This document shows positions 52,543 to 61,079 of a stretch of 64,000 nt of DNA, in pieces. Position 1 is the stretch's first letter. Every line of letters starts with the position of its first letter. The stretch is from Lysobacterales bacterium (lineage in GTDB: Bacteria; Pseudomonadota; Gammaproteobacteria; Xanthomonadales; Xanthomonadaceae), in assembly GCA_016718605.1 (NCBI GenBank), contig JADKCY010000003.1, forward strand, positions 310,001-374,000, given 5' to 3'. The translations under genes were made by a program, and so were the position numbers. The notes under the pieces are model-generated. The model ran no database searches. It saw nothing but the letters and a program-made list of their open reading frames with translations, and was not told where the DNA came from.

Positions 52543-52977
52543 TCAATGCGACGTCGGTGAATCCGGCGACAGCGATTTCCAACCCTGCATCCCATCCTGC
52601 AGAACCTTGACGTTCTCCCAGCCCAACACGCGCAAGGCAAACACGGCCTGCGCAGAAAGCGAGCCAGAGTTGCAATACACCACAACCATGCGGTCCTGTG
52701 GAATCTCATCGCGGCGAGCCAATATCTGCCGCCACTCGATATTGATCGCGCCCGGAATATGCTCTTTCTCGAACTGCGTCGCATCGCGGGCATCAATCAG
52801 AAAAATCTTCGACCAGTCTTCCAACGGAATCTGCGCAGGCCAAATCAGGCTGCCACCGTATTCCGCAAAATCCATGTAAGCATTCATAGCATCCAGCGCC
52901 GCCGCATTGGGGTCTTGCGCACGGACCATCGACACCGGTAACACCGACAAGGCAACACAGATCAGCCACGACTTCAT
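52543..52977 (-). CDS. Exported rhodanese-domain protein
   Basis: 144 residues. Signal peptide MKSWLICVALSVLPVSMVRAQ. One rhodanese domain with IFLIDARDATQFEKEHIPGAINIEW and the active-site Cys in VVVYCNSGSLSAQA, then LGWENVKVLQDGMQGW. The active-site loop CNSGSLS is complete. It should be a periplasmic sulfurtransferase or thiol-handling protein. It lies between the radical SAM gene and the binding-protein gene, with 39- and 82-bp gaps on the same strand. Confidence 0.88.
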   Translation of the reverse strand: MKSWLICVALSVLPVSMVRAQDPNAAALDAMNAYMDFAEYGGSLIWPAQIPLEDWSKIFLIDARDATQFEKEHIPGAINIEWRQILARRDEIPQDRMVVVYCNSGSLSAQAVFALRVLGWENVKVLQDGMQGWKSLSPDSPTSH

Positions 52978-53016
52978 GAGTATTCCCCTTGTGAACGCAA
53001 CCTGCGCAAATGCGTT

Positions 53017-54558
53017 TCAGCGGACGTCGGCGCGCAGATGCCGTGCCTGCCGTTTGGGTAGAGCCGCCTTGGCCGAGCGCGACTCTGGCCTGGGCAGACT
53101 GCGTTCTTCGACCTCAAAGCGCAAGCGACTGCGCCCCCCGGCAGCGTGATAGTCGTCAATCAGGTCGCGGTCGATCCCGGTGACGGCGGACGGCTCTTGC
53201 TCGCACAGGTAGTCTCGCAGCAAATGCACCAAACGCTCATGAGCCAACGCATGGGTTTGGCCCGTCGTCGCATACAGCCAATCCGCAAAGGCCATGAAAG
53301 ACCGAAAAGGCGTCGGTGCCAAGAGCCAGCGCAAGGTTCGTGGATAGCGCCCCGAATTGGCGACGATGTCCCAGTAGCGCGCGAAGCGATTCATTCGTTG
53401 CAGGGTCGGGAAATCCAGATCGCGTGTCGAAAGAATGCTGTAGGGTGGATCGGCACTGAAACGCAGATCGAAGGTCTCGCTGTGCCGCGCAATCGGTGCA
53501 CCGCGCAAGCGTTTGAGAATGCCGAACTGGATTTCGTGCGGCTGCAATGCAACCAGACGATCAAAGCCAGCCGCGAAACTGTCGAGCGACTCGCCTGGCA
53601 ATCCTGCGATCAGATCGACATGCAGATGCGCCTTGGCATGTGTACGCAACCAGCGCAAATTGTCTTCTGCCACGGAGTTCTTCTGCTGGCGCGAAATGCG
53701 TGCCTGGACTGTTGGATCAAAGGTCTGTATGCCGATCTCGAACTGCAGACTACCGGCCGGGAAACGGGCCACGGCGTCCTTCAGTCGCTCGGGCAGATGG
53801 TCCGGCACCAGTTCAAAATGCGCAAACAGGGCGTCATCGGGTGCTGCCTCAAGGCGTTCCAGAAAAAACTGCAAAATCTGCAGTGAGGTATCCACTTTCA
53901 AGTTGAAGGTTCGATCCACAAATTTGAACTGTCGCGCGCCGCGCGCATACAGCCGCGTCAGTGCCTGCAGGAAAGTGGCCTGCGGAAACGGCCACGCGGT
54001 CTTGTCCAGCGCGGACAGACAGAACTCGCATTTGAACGGACAACCACGCGATGCCTCGACATACAGGTGGCGCTTGGCGATGTCTTCGTCGGTGTATTCG
54101 TCATACGGCAGCACCAAGGCTTCCAGCGGCGCTTGCACACCGACGATGACTTTCTGCGTCGGACGCTCGCCAGACATGAGCTGTTTTGCCAGCGCATAAA
54201 AACTGACGTCACCCCAGCCAGTGATAACGTAGTCAGCAAGCTGACAAATACGCTGCTCATCAACCTCGTAGCTGACCTCGGGGCCACCCAGCACGATGAT
54301 CAACTCGGGTCGCAAACGCTTGAGCATGGCGACCAGACGCGTGCTTTCCTCAACGTTCCAGATGTAGACACCCAACCCCAGCACTCTGGGCTGCTCAGCA
54401 AGGAGCTTTTCGGCGATTTCCTCGGTCTTCTGCCCTATGACGAATTCACGAATGACGGAGCGCTCGTGCAGTTCGCCGAGATTGGCGCGCAGATAACGCA
54501 GCCCCAGGGAAGCGTGTGCATATCGCGCGTTGAGCGTGGTGAGGATGATGTCTGTCAT
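53017..54558 (-). CDS. B12-binding radical SAM protein (DUF4080 type)
   Basis: 513 residues from ATG 54558; further in-frame codons upstream are less family-like. The N-terminal cobalamin-binding-like domain (residues 1-150) has NARYAHASLGLRYLRANL and LGLGVYIWNVEEST. The radical SAM core (about 175-390) has ASRGCPFKCEFCLS, the CxxxCxxC iron-sulfur motif, and FEIGIQTFDP, DLIAGLPGES. The C-terminal DUF4080 region continues to a basic tail rich in Arg/Lys. Such proteins are broadly distributed with no fixed substrate; methylation or rearrangement of a small molecule or protein is possible. I cannot name the substrate. Divergent from the DUF3034 gene. Confidence 0.85.
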   Translation of the reverse strand: MTDIILTTLNARYAHASLGLRYLRANLGELHERSVIREFVIGQKTEEIAEKLLAEQPRVLGLGVYIWNVEESTRLVAMLKRLRPELIIVLGGPEVSYEVDEQRICQLADYVITGWGDVSFYALAKQLMSGERPTQKVIVGVQAPLEALVLPYDEYTDEDIAKRHLYVEASRGCPFKCEFCLSALDKTAWPFPQATFLQALTRLYARGARQFKFVDRTFNLKVDTSLQILQFFLERLEAAPDDALFAHFELVPDHLPERLKDAVARFPAGSLQFEIGIQTFDPTVQARISRQQKNSVAEDNLRWLRTHAKAHLHVDLIAGLPGESLDSFAAGFDRLVALQPHEIQFGILKRLRGAPIARHSETFDLRFSADPPYSILSTRDLDFPTLQRMNRFARYWDIVANSGRYPRTLRWLLAPTPFRSFMAFADWLYATTGQTHALAHERLVHLLRDYLCEQEPSAVTGIDRDLIDDYHAAGGRSRLRFEVEERSLPRPESRSAKAALPKRQARHLRADVR

Positions 54559-54798
54559 GCCGCGATTATCCGACCAATTGCCGGTGACGAGCACGCCCAT
54601 CTTGATTTGTACTTGGCTAAGTTGAGGAGATTTCATCGCGTACTCACACGATTCCGACATTGGACGTACACACTGAGCGCGAATCCCTGCACGCACTCAC
54701 GGTCGCGCGTTTGGCGCTTCACCGCTCGCAACGTTCGACAAGGCCATCGTCAATTCGCAATCGAGGCATCCGAGCACCGCACTATCAGGAGAACCACG

Positions 54799-55719
54799 AT
54801 GCATGTTGTGCAACATGGGCGCGGCAGGTTCGCTGCCAAGCTGGTACTGATCGCGCTTTGGGTGAGCTTGCTGCCGAGCGCGGCATTTTGTTCGGAATCG
54901 TCTGACGAAGCTCCACCCAACAGGAGCGGCAAACTGCTGCTGACCTCGGGTGTGAGTCAGGTCGAAGGTGCGGCAGGCGGAGGCCTGAGCCCATGGGCGG
55001 TCATCGCAGGCTATGGGACGCGCGACCAAGTCGGCGCAAACGCGTTCCTGACGGAGGTCAATCTCGGCGACTACCAGTTGCGTAGCATCGGTCTGGCGGT
55101 GGGCTGGCATGACCGAATCGAACTGAGCCTCTCTCGTCAACACTTCGACACGCAGGATGTCGGCATGGCCCTTGGCTTGGGGCGTGGCTTTGCAATCCGG
55201 CAGGATGTCCTTGGAGTGAAACTGAAACTGATCGGCGATGCTGTTCTCAACCAAGACACCTGGTTACCGCAAATCAGTCTGGGAATACAGCACAAGCGCA
55301 ATGGCGAGGGTGATTTGCTCGCGGCCATTGGTGCCTCTCGCGACAGCGACACGGAGCTCTACCTGAGTGCGACAAAGCTGCTCTTGGCGCACAGTCTGCT
55401 CATCAACGGCACCGCTCGCCTGACGCGGGCCAACCAATTCGGCATCCTGGGCTATGGCGGAGATCTTCGCGACAACCACAGTCTGCAGCTCGAGGCTTCC
55501 ATCGCCTATCTCCTGCGTCGCGACTTCGCCCTCGGAGCCGAGTATCGAAGCAAGCCGAACAACCTGCGTCTTGCGATTGAAGAGGATGCGTGGGATGTGT
55601 TTGCGGTCTGGGCACCCAACAAGCAGTTCTCACTGACCGTTGCGTATGTCGACCTTGGAAACATTGTCATCGCCGATGACCAACGTGGTTGGTACGCATC
55701 GCTGCAAATCGGTTTCTGA
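54799..55719 (+). CDS. DUF3034 family outer-membrane-type protein
   Basis: 306 residues from ATG 54799 (AGGAG upstream); a much longer frame is open across the divergent radical SAM gene and is discarded. Signal peptide ends SAAFCSE. The mature protein matches DUF3034: GKLLLTSGVSQVEGAAGGGLSPWAVIAGYGTRDQVG, LPQISLGIQHKRN, and LGAEYRSKPNNL near the C-terminus. The amphipathic strands and terminal Phe suggest a beta barrel in the outer membrane. The gene ends 15 bp before an exported truncated haemoglobin, and the two probably form one operon. Confidence 0.82.
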   Translation: MHVVQHGRGRFAAKLVLIALWVSLLPSAAFCSESSDEAPPNRSGKLLLTSGVSQVEGAAGGGLSPWAVIAGYGTRDQVGANAFLTEVNLGDYQLRSIGLAVGWHDRIELSLSRQHFDTQDVGMALGLGRGFAIRQDVLGVKLKLIGDAVLNQDTWLPQISLGIQHKRNGEGDLLAAIGASRDSDTELYLSATKLLLAHSLLINGTARLTRANQFGILGYGGDLRDNHSLQLEASIAYLLRRDFALGAEYRSKPNNLRLAIEEDAWDVFAVWAPNKQFSLTVAYVDLGNIVIADDQRGWYASLQIGF

Positions 55720-55734
55720 ACAGGAAAATCGCTC

Positions 55735-56193
55735 ATGCCCAGATACCTTCTCCCAACGCTCCTGCTCGCATTGACCATGGGCACAGGCAGCAACGCGTTG
55801 CAGGCCCAAATGAATCCTGCTCCAGCGCATCCGGAGTTACGTGCGGTTTTCGATGACTTTGGTGGGCGGGAGGGCATTGCCGCGTTGATGGAAGACACCA
55901 TGACGCGTCTCTTGGCGGACCCTCGTACACGACCGTTTTTTGAGTTCGCTGATCACATCGAAGTCGAGCGCCATCTGACGGATCAAGTCTGCGTGATCCT
56001 CGGCGGTGACTGTGTCTATGACGGTCGAACCATGCTCGAATCCCACGAATCCTTGGATATCCGAACGGCTGACTTCAATGCGCTCGTTGAGATCTTGCAG
56101 GACGCGATGCAGGCACGCGGAATCGCCTTCTCATCGCAGAATGCGCTGCTGGCGAAACTCGCCCCGCTGCATCGCGAGATTGTCACTCGCTAG
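55735..56193 (+). CDS. Exported group 1 truncated haemoglobin
   Basis: 152 residues. A signal peptide (residues 1-25, SNALQAQ) precedes the globin: LRAVFDDFGGREGIAALMEDTM, LADPRTRPFFEFAD, then the proximal His in MLESHESLDI. The C-terminus FNALVEILQDAMQARGI fits the last helices. Two Cys seven residues apart (QVCVILGGDCVY) could form a disulfide outside the cytoplasm. Group 1 globins are usually cytosolic, so export is notable. Possible roles are haem or gas handling in the periplasm; pairing with DUF3034 suggests an envelope function. Confidence 0.85.
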   Translation: MPRYLLPTLLLALTMGTGSNALQAQMNPAPAHPELRAVFDDFGGREGIAALMEDTMTRLLADPRTRPFFEFADHIEVERHLTDQVCVILGGDCVYDGRTMLESHESLDIRTADFNALVEILQDAMQARGIAFSSQNALLAKLAPLHREIVTR

Positions 56194-56433
56194 GGCACTA
56201 TCGGCGTTGCATCACCCACAGCGCGGCCGTGCCGAGCGTGCGCCAACCTGGAAGTCGCGTCGATTCCTTCAACAGACAGGGCATTGAGGAAGACCTTCTC
56301 GGTGCGCAAAAAAACGGACGGCGCGTCGGCGCATCTGTCGCGCATGCAAACGACTCGTCTAGCGCGACGCCGAGAATGGCAGAGGCACTCGGCATCGTCC
56401 GAGACGATGTCCGCTGATAGCCGAAGGAAGCGC

Positions 56434-57027
56434 TCAGGGATAGAGCAATTGATGGTGCCACTCGCCATCCACGCGGCGGTATTCATGCCGATCATGCAGA
56501 CGGTAAGGCACGCCGTACCAGAACTCGATCCGGTGCGGCACGACGCGGTAGCCAGACCAGTAAGGTGGGCGCGTGACCTCGCGCCCCTCGAACTCCCGCT
56601 CAAATTCGACCAAGCGTTGATCCAACGTCTCGCGGTGATCCAATGCACGCGATTGCTGACTGGCCCAAGCTCCCAGTTGGCTGCCGCGCGGTCGGGAGGC
56701 GAAATAGGCATCGGCTTCTTCGCGGCTGACTGACTCCACACGGCCTTCAATTTTGACCTGCACTTGATGGCGCAGTGTCTTCCACAGAAAAAGCAAGGCT
56801 GCCTTGGGACGATCATGCAATTGCTGACCCTTGCGGCTTTCCGTATTGGTGTAGAACACGAAACCGCGCTCGTCAAAATCCTTCAGAAGCACGGTGCGGC
56901 AAGAAGGTTGCCCTTCATCATCGACCGTTGCCAGACTCATCGCGGTGGGTTCGGGGTCGCCTGCAGAACGTGCTTCTTCCAGCAGATCGCGAAAAGTAAT
57001 CAGCGCGGCAGCGAAATGGTCAGTCAT
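56434..57027 (-). CDS. pdxH: Pyridoxamine 5'-phosphate oxidase
   Basis: 197 residues from ATG 57027. FMN-binding split-barrel with TAMSLATVDDEGQPSCRTVLLKDFDERGFVFYTN, RHQVQVKIEGRVE, and the C-terminal GYRVVPHRIEFW, HDRHEYRR. These are the standard PNPOx and dimerisation motifs. It makes pyridoxal 5'-phosphate, the cofactor used by the LysA half of LysAC among others. Between it and the haemoglobin gene (56194-56433) I see only short unsupported frames. Confidence 0.96.
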   Translation of the reverse strand: MTDHFAAALITFRDLLEEARSAGDPEPTAMSLATVDDEGQPSCRTVLLKDFDERGFVFYTNTESRKGQQLHDRPKAALLFLWKTLRHQVQVKIEGRVESVSREEADAYFASRPRGSQLGAWASQQSRALDHRETLDQRLVEFEREFEGREVTRPPYWSGYRVVPHRIEFWYGVPYRLHDRHEYRRVDGEWHHQLLYP

Positions 57028-57109
57028 GGCGGTCAGCCTCGAGATTCGGGTAGAGGAGTATGCAGCGCGCACGCTGCCGGGGATTGATTGCCCGCAAGCA
57101 ATTCCGACA

Positions 57110-57967
57110 TCAGAACCAACGCCCGAGGCTGACCCGCGGTTGGCCACCCAGATCCACCAAAGTGGCAATTGCCTGCGCTCCCGCCGTGCTCAGCAAGTTC
57201 TGCACGTCTTCGCTCTGTTGCCAACCGTGCTCCAGAAGCAGCCATCCGCCGGGTCGCAGATGCACGGCCGCAGATGCAATGATGCGGCGCAGATCGGCTA
57301 ATCCCTGTTCATCCGCAACCAAAGCGCTGCGCGGCTCAAAGCGCAAATCACCCTGCCTCAGATGCGGATCGTTCGCATCGATGTAGGGCGGATTGCTGGC
57401 GATCAGGTCGAACTTGGCTGCGTCGGGTGACAACGCAGACCACCAATCGCCGGCAAAAAACCGCACATTGTGGATGCCGAGTTGCCGTGCGTTCTCCTGC
57501 GCCACCTGCAATGCGGACTCACTACGATCGGTCGCCCAGACCTCACTCTCCGGGAGGTGCCGCGCCAATGCCAACGCAATGGCACCGCTACCCGTGCCGA
57601 GATCCAGCACGCGCAGGCCGGATCTGCCGTGCAGCAAATGCAAGGCATGCTCGACCAACGTTTCGGTGTCGGCACGCGGAATCAAGGTTTCGGCAGAGAC
57701 GCGCAAATCAAGCCCGAAGAATTCGCGATGGCCCAATAGGTAGGCCACAGGTCGCCCCTCGATTCGCTGCTGCAGGAGTGCATTGAAGCGCGCCAACTCG
57801 GTTTCGCTGAGGACGGCATCGGCATGCGCAAACAGCCACGTTCGGCCGCGCTGCAGCACGGCACCCAGCAGTATCTCGGCCTCACGGCGGGCATCGTCAC
57901 CGCTCAGCTGCAAGGTGGCCGAACGCAATGCATCGGCAACACGGCTGGGAATTGCAAAAGCCGCCAT
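57110..57967 (-). CDS. prmC: Peptide chain release factor N5-glutamine methyltransferase
   Basis: 285 residues from ATG 57967. The N-terminal helical domain contains AEILLGAVLQRGRTWLFAHAD and GRPVAYLLGHREFFGLDL. The methyltransferase has SAM motif VLDLGTGSGAIALALARH (about residue 122) and the catalytic SNPPYI (about 190). It methylates the GGQ glutamine of RF1 and RF2. The start codon shares one base with the stop of the upstream response regulator (TGATG). Confidence 0.95.
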   Translation of the reverse strand: MAAFAIPSRVADALRSATLQLSGDDARREAEILLGAVLQRGRTWLFAHADAVLSETELARFNALLQQRIEGRPVAYLLGHREFFGLDLRVSAETLIPRADTETLVEHALHLLHGRSGLRVLDLGTGSGAIALALARHLPESEVWATDRSESALQVAQENARQLGIHNVRFFAGDWWSALSPDAAKFDLIASNPPYIDANDPHLRQGDLRFEPRSALVADEQGLADLRRIIASAAVHLRPGGWLLLEHGWQQSEDVQNLLSTAGAQAIATLVDLGGQPRVSLGRWF

Positions 57968-58608
57968 CAACTCGAACCATTGGCGTCGATCACCCCATGC
58001 AAGCGGGCCAGATGGGCAATGCTCACCACATCTTTCACATTAAGTTTTTCGAGCAAGCGTGTCTTGTGAGTTGAGACCGTCTTTTCACTCAAATTGAGTC
58101 GCTTGGCGATCTCCACGGAACGCGCGCCCTTGATCAGAAGTAACGCCACTTCCATTTCACGCGCTGTCAATCCGTCGAAGGGCGATCCAGCGCCACCGCC
58201 ATTCAATGCCCATTGCTGGGCGATTTCGGCGGCCAGATAACGTTTGCCCCGTGACACATCACGCACCGCGCGTACCAATTCATCCGGCCCACAATGTTTG
58301 CTGAGATATCCAGCCGCGCCGGCATCCATGACGCGTTTGGGCAGGGGGCCGTCCAACTGGGCGGACACCACAATGACGCGCGTCGGCGATTCGCTACGCA
58401 CCAAACGCTCAGTCACCTCCAGACCGCTCATGCCGGGCAGATGCAGATCACATACCAATACATCCACAGGCTGACGCTTGAGCTGCAGCAGGGCGTCTTC
58501 CGCATTCGCCGCATCGCCCACCACATCGATATCGGTTTGATTGGACAAAAAGCTGCGAAACCCGAATCGCACCATGTCATGGTCATCGACCAGAAACACC
58601 CGGATCAT
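57967..58608 (-). CDS. NarL/GacA-type response regulator
   Basis: 213 residues from ATG 58608; upstream in-frame residues are not receiver-like. The receiver domain has FLVDDHDMVRFGFRSFL, phospho-Asp in VLVCDLHLPGMSGLEV, and Lys in GYLSKH. The LuxR-type helix-turn-helix reads LTAREMEVALLLIKGARSVEIAKRLNLSEKTVSTH. It resembles GacA/UvrY in receiver pattern, but no BarA-like kinase or uvrC is adjacent, so I leave it unnamed. Co-transcribed with prmC. Confidence 0.9.
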   Translation of the reverse strand: MIRVFLVDDHDMVRFGFRSFLSNQTDIDVVGDAANAEDALLQLKRQPVDVLVCDLHLPGMSGLEVTERLVRSESPTRVIVVSAQLDGPLPKRVMDAGAAGYLSKHCGPDELVRAVRDVSRGKRYLAAEIAQQWALNGGGAGSPFDGLTAREMEVALLLIKGARSVEIAKRLNLSEKTVSTHKTRLLEKLNVKDVVSIAHLARLHGVIDANGSS

Positions 58609-58690
58609 TCGCGCTCTCCCCTGCCCTGTTGGCGGTGATCTTGCAATTGATTGCCGATGCAGGCAAGCCAAAACAACGCCGAAGGAAGAC

Positions 58691-59623
58691 TCAGTGCGCG
58701 GATTTGCCACGCAGTCGCGTAATGACCTTCACGCCAAAAAGCACCAATGCGCCCGCAATGATGCCGACCAACGCATCAAAGCCCATGCTGACAAGCCAGC
58801 CGAGGGTGTTGCCTGTAGCCCCACTGATCGCTTGTTGCGCGTGATGCAGCACGCCAACGTTGTGACTGAGGATGCCACCGCCGACCAAGAACATTGCCGC
58901 CGTTCCGGCAATGGAGAGAAACTTCATCAGCATGGGGGCGCCGCGCAAAAACACGCTGCCGACGGCGCGCTGGAAGCGGTTCCAGACACTGTCACCCGTC
59001 CGCTGAAACAAGTACAGACCGGCGTCATCGAGCTTGACGATGCCAGCCACCAAGCCATAGACACCGACAGTCATCAGCAGCGATACCCCGACCAGCACGC
59101 CGACCTGCTTGCCGAACATCTGATCTGCCACGGTGCCCAAGGTAATGACGATGATCTCGGCCGAAAGAATGAAGTCGGTGCGAATCGCGCCTTTGATCTT
59201 GTCGCGTTCGAAGGCCACCATATCGATCGCTATGTCGACCACCGCGCGAACCATTGCCTCATGACGGGCGACGTCCTCGTCGCGACGATGCAACCACGCA
59301 TGCAGTAGTTTTTCGACACCTTCAAAACACAGGAACGCACCGCCAATCATCAATAGCGGCACGATCAGACTGGGCATCACCGCACTGATCGCGAGTGCCG
59401 CCGGTACCAGGATGGCCTTGTTGAGCAGTGAGCCCTTGGCTACTGCCCAGACCACAGGCAATTCGCGATCCGCCTGCACACCGGCGACTTGTTGCGCGTT
59501 CAACGCCAGATCGTCACCCAACACACCGGCCGTTTTCTTTGCAGCGACTTTGGTGAGAATGGAGACGTCATCAAGCAACGAGGCGATATCGTCGATCAGG
59601 GCAAACAGGCTGGAACCGGCCAT
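58691..59623 (-). CDS. DUF808 family inner-membrane protein (YedI-like)
   Basis: 310 residues. The N-terminus SSLFALIDDIASLLDDVSILTKVAAKKTAGVLGDDLALNAQQV is the conserved DUF808 start. About six hydrophobic segments follow, with PLLMIGGAFLCFEGVEKLLH, and FILSAEIIVITLGTVAD. The protein family is common and of unknown function. Single gene with short gaps on both sides. Confidence 0.9.
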   Translation of the reverse strand: MAGSSLFALIDDIASLLDDVSILTKVAAKKTAGVLGDDLALNAQQVAGVQADRELPVVWAVAKGSLLNKAILVPAALAISAVMPSLIVPLLMIGGAFLCFEGVEKLLHAWLHRRDEDVARHEAMVRAVVDIAIDMVAFERDKIKGAIRTDFILSAEIIVITLGTVADQMFGKQVGVLVGVSLLMTVGVYGLVAGIVKLDDAGLYLFQRTGDSVWNRFQRAVGSVFLRGAPMLMKFLSIAGTAAMFLVGGGILSHNVGVLHHAQQAISGATGNTLGWLVSMGFDALVGIIAGALVLFGVKVITRLRGKSAH

Positions 59624-59661
59624 ACAGGATCAATCCGTCGAAGAAGTTCTGTTGAAGACGC

Positions 59662-60231
59662 TCACGTTCGCGGCAAGGTGACGCCAACCTGACCCTGATA
59701 CTTGCCGCCACGATCTTTGTAACTGGTTTCGCAGACCTCATCGGACTGGAAAAACAACATCTGTGCAACGCCTTCGCCGGCATAGATGCGCGCTGGCAGC
59801 GGCGTGGTGTTGCTGAATTCCAAGGTCACATGACCTTCCCATTCCGGCTCCAAGGGTGTGACATTAACGATGATGCCGCAGCGCGCGTAAGTGCTCTTGC
59901 CCAAACACACCACCAAGGTGTCGCGCGGGATTCGGAAATACTCCACCGTGCGAGCCAGCGCAAAGGAGTTGGGCGGAATAATGCAGGTATCGCCTTCGAC
60001 GTCGACAAAACTACTGGGGTCAAACGCCTTCGGATCGACAATGGTGGAGTTGATGTTGGTAAAAATCTTGAATTCACGCGCACAACGCACGTCGTAGCCA
60101 TAGCTCGACGTGCCAAAGCTGACGATCCGCTGACCTGCGCTGTCGTGCTTGATCTGCCCGGGCTCGAAGGGCGTGATCATGCCGTGCTGCTCGGCCATGC
60201 GGCGGATCCATTTGTCGCATTTGATGCTCAT
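59662..60231 (-). CDS. dcd: dCTP deaminase
   Basis: 189 residues. Trimeric dUTPase/Dcd fold with VSFGTSSYGYDVRCAREFKIFTN, IPPNSFALARTVEYFRIP, GKSTYARCGI and PLEPEWEGHVTLEFSNTTPLP, which contains the catalytic Glu. Length and motifs match the Dcd that converts dCTP to dUTP for dTMP synthesis. The TSSYGYDVR start distinguishes it from dUTPase. Confidence 0.96.
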   Translation of the reverse strand: MSIKCDKWIRRMAEQHGMITPFEPGQIKHDSAGQRIVSFGTSSYGYDVRCAREFKIFTNINSTIVDPKAFDPSSFVDVEGDTCIIPPNSFALARTVEYFRIPRDTLVVCLGKSTYARCGIIVNVTPLEPEWEGHVTLEFSNTTPLPARIYAGEGVAQMLFFQSDEVCETSYKDRGGKYQGQVGVTLPRT

Positions 60232-60250
60232 GACAGAACTCCGTTAAACC

Positions 60251-60270
60251 CGCTCGCCAGGGAGCGAGCG
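60251..60270 (-). terminator. Possible terminator after rlmB
   Basis: A 7-bp perfect stem CGCTCGC / GCGAGCG with a 6-nt loop lies 48 bp downstream of the rlmB stop on the minus strand, followed by GGTTTAA. The T run is short, so the call is tentative. Confidence 0.4.
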
Positions 60271-60317
60271 CGACATGTCGAACGTGGGAATCGGCGCGGA
60301 GTTTACCGGAAGTGCTC

Positions 60318-61049
60318 TCAGCGCCTCTGCCGAAGTGCTTCGAACAGGCAGATGCCGGTGGCGACCGACACATTCAAGCTTTCCATTCCACAGTGCATCG
60401 GAATGTGCGCAAGATAGTCGCAATGCTCACGACTGAGACGACGCAGACCGTCGCCCTCACTGCCCATCGCAATGGCGATAGGCCCCGTGAGATCGATCTC
60501 ATACAAGTTCGATGCTGCCTCACCGGCAAGTCCGACGATCCAGACACCCGCCTCCTGCAATTGCTTCATCGTGCGGGCCAAATTGGTGACCCGTACCAAT
60601 GGCACACGCTCGGCACCACCGGCGGCAATCTTGCGCACGGTGGGCGTCAGCCCGACGGCACGATCCTTGGGCACGACCACTGCGGTCACTCCGGCTGCCG
60701 CGGCGGTGCGCAGGCAAGCACCCAGATTGTGTGGGTCCTGCACGCCATCGAGAATCAACAACAGAGGCTTGGCGACAAACTCGATCAGACCTTCCAGATC
60801 GCGCTCATCATAGTTGCGTTGCTCGACCTGCTGGGCGACCACACCTTGATGTCGCGCCCCCTGCGCCAAGCGATCCAACTGCTCGGTGGGCACAAAGCGC
60901 ACAGAAATCTCGGCGGCTTTGGCTGCCGCTGCGATTTCCTGCAAGCGCGGATTCTTCGCGCGTTGCTCGATGACTACTTCGGTCAGTGAGGCGCCTGCTT
61001 CCAATGCGGCGGCGACCGCATTGATCCCGGCAATCCATGCATCCGTCAT
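60318..61049 (-). CDS. rlmB: 23S rRNA (guanosine-2'-O-)-methyltransferase RlmB
   Basis: 243 residues. The N-terminal substrate-binding domain (WIAGINAVAAALEAG...) is followed by the SpoU knot domain: motif 1 ILDGVQDPHNLGACLRTAAAAG, motif 2 AMGSEGDGLRRL, motif 3 IPMHCGMESLNVSVATGICLFEA. It methylates a guanosine in the peptidyl-transferase loop of 23S rRNA. The gene is 30 bp downstream of rnr on the same strand, a common rnr-rlmB arrangement in gammaproteobacteria. Confidence 0.94.
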   Translation of the reverse strand: MTDAWIAGINAVAAALEAGASLTEVVIEQRAKNPRLQEIAAAAKAAEISVRFVPTEQLDRLAQGARHQGVVAQQVEQRNYDERDLEGLIEFVAKPLLLILDGVQDPHNLGACLRTAAAAGVTAVVVPKDRAVGLTPTVRKIAAGGAERVPLVRVTNLARTMKQLQEAGVWIVGLAGEAASNLYEIDLTGPIAIAMGSEGDGLRRLSREHCDYLAHIPMHCGMESLNVSVATGICLFEALRQRR

Positions 61050-61079
61050 TACTATTTTACTCCATCGCGCGATCGCGAC

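Noticed and set aside
54067..54798. Long plus-strand N-terminal extension of the DUF3034 gene
   Set aside because: It runs antisense through the radical SAM gene; the ATG at 54799 has AGGAG and starts a signal peptide.
56194..56433. Possible small gene between the haemoglobin and pdxH
   Set aside because: Short frames on both strands, none with start signal or family motif.
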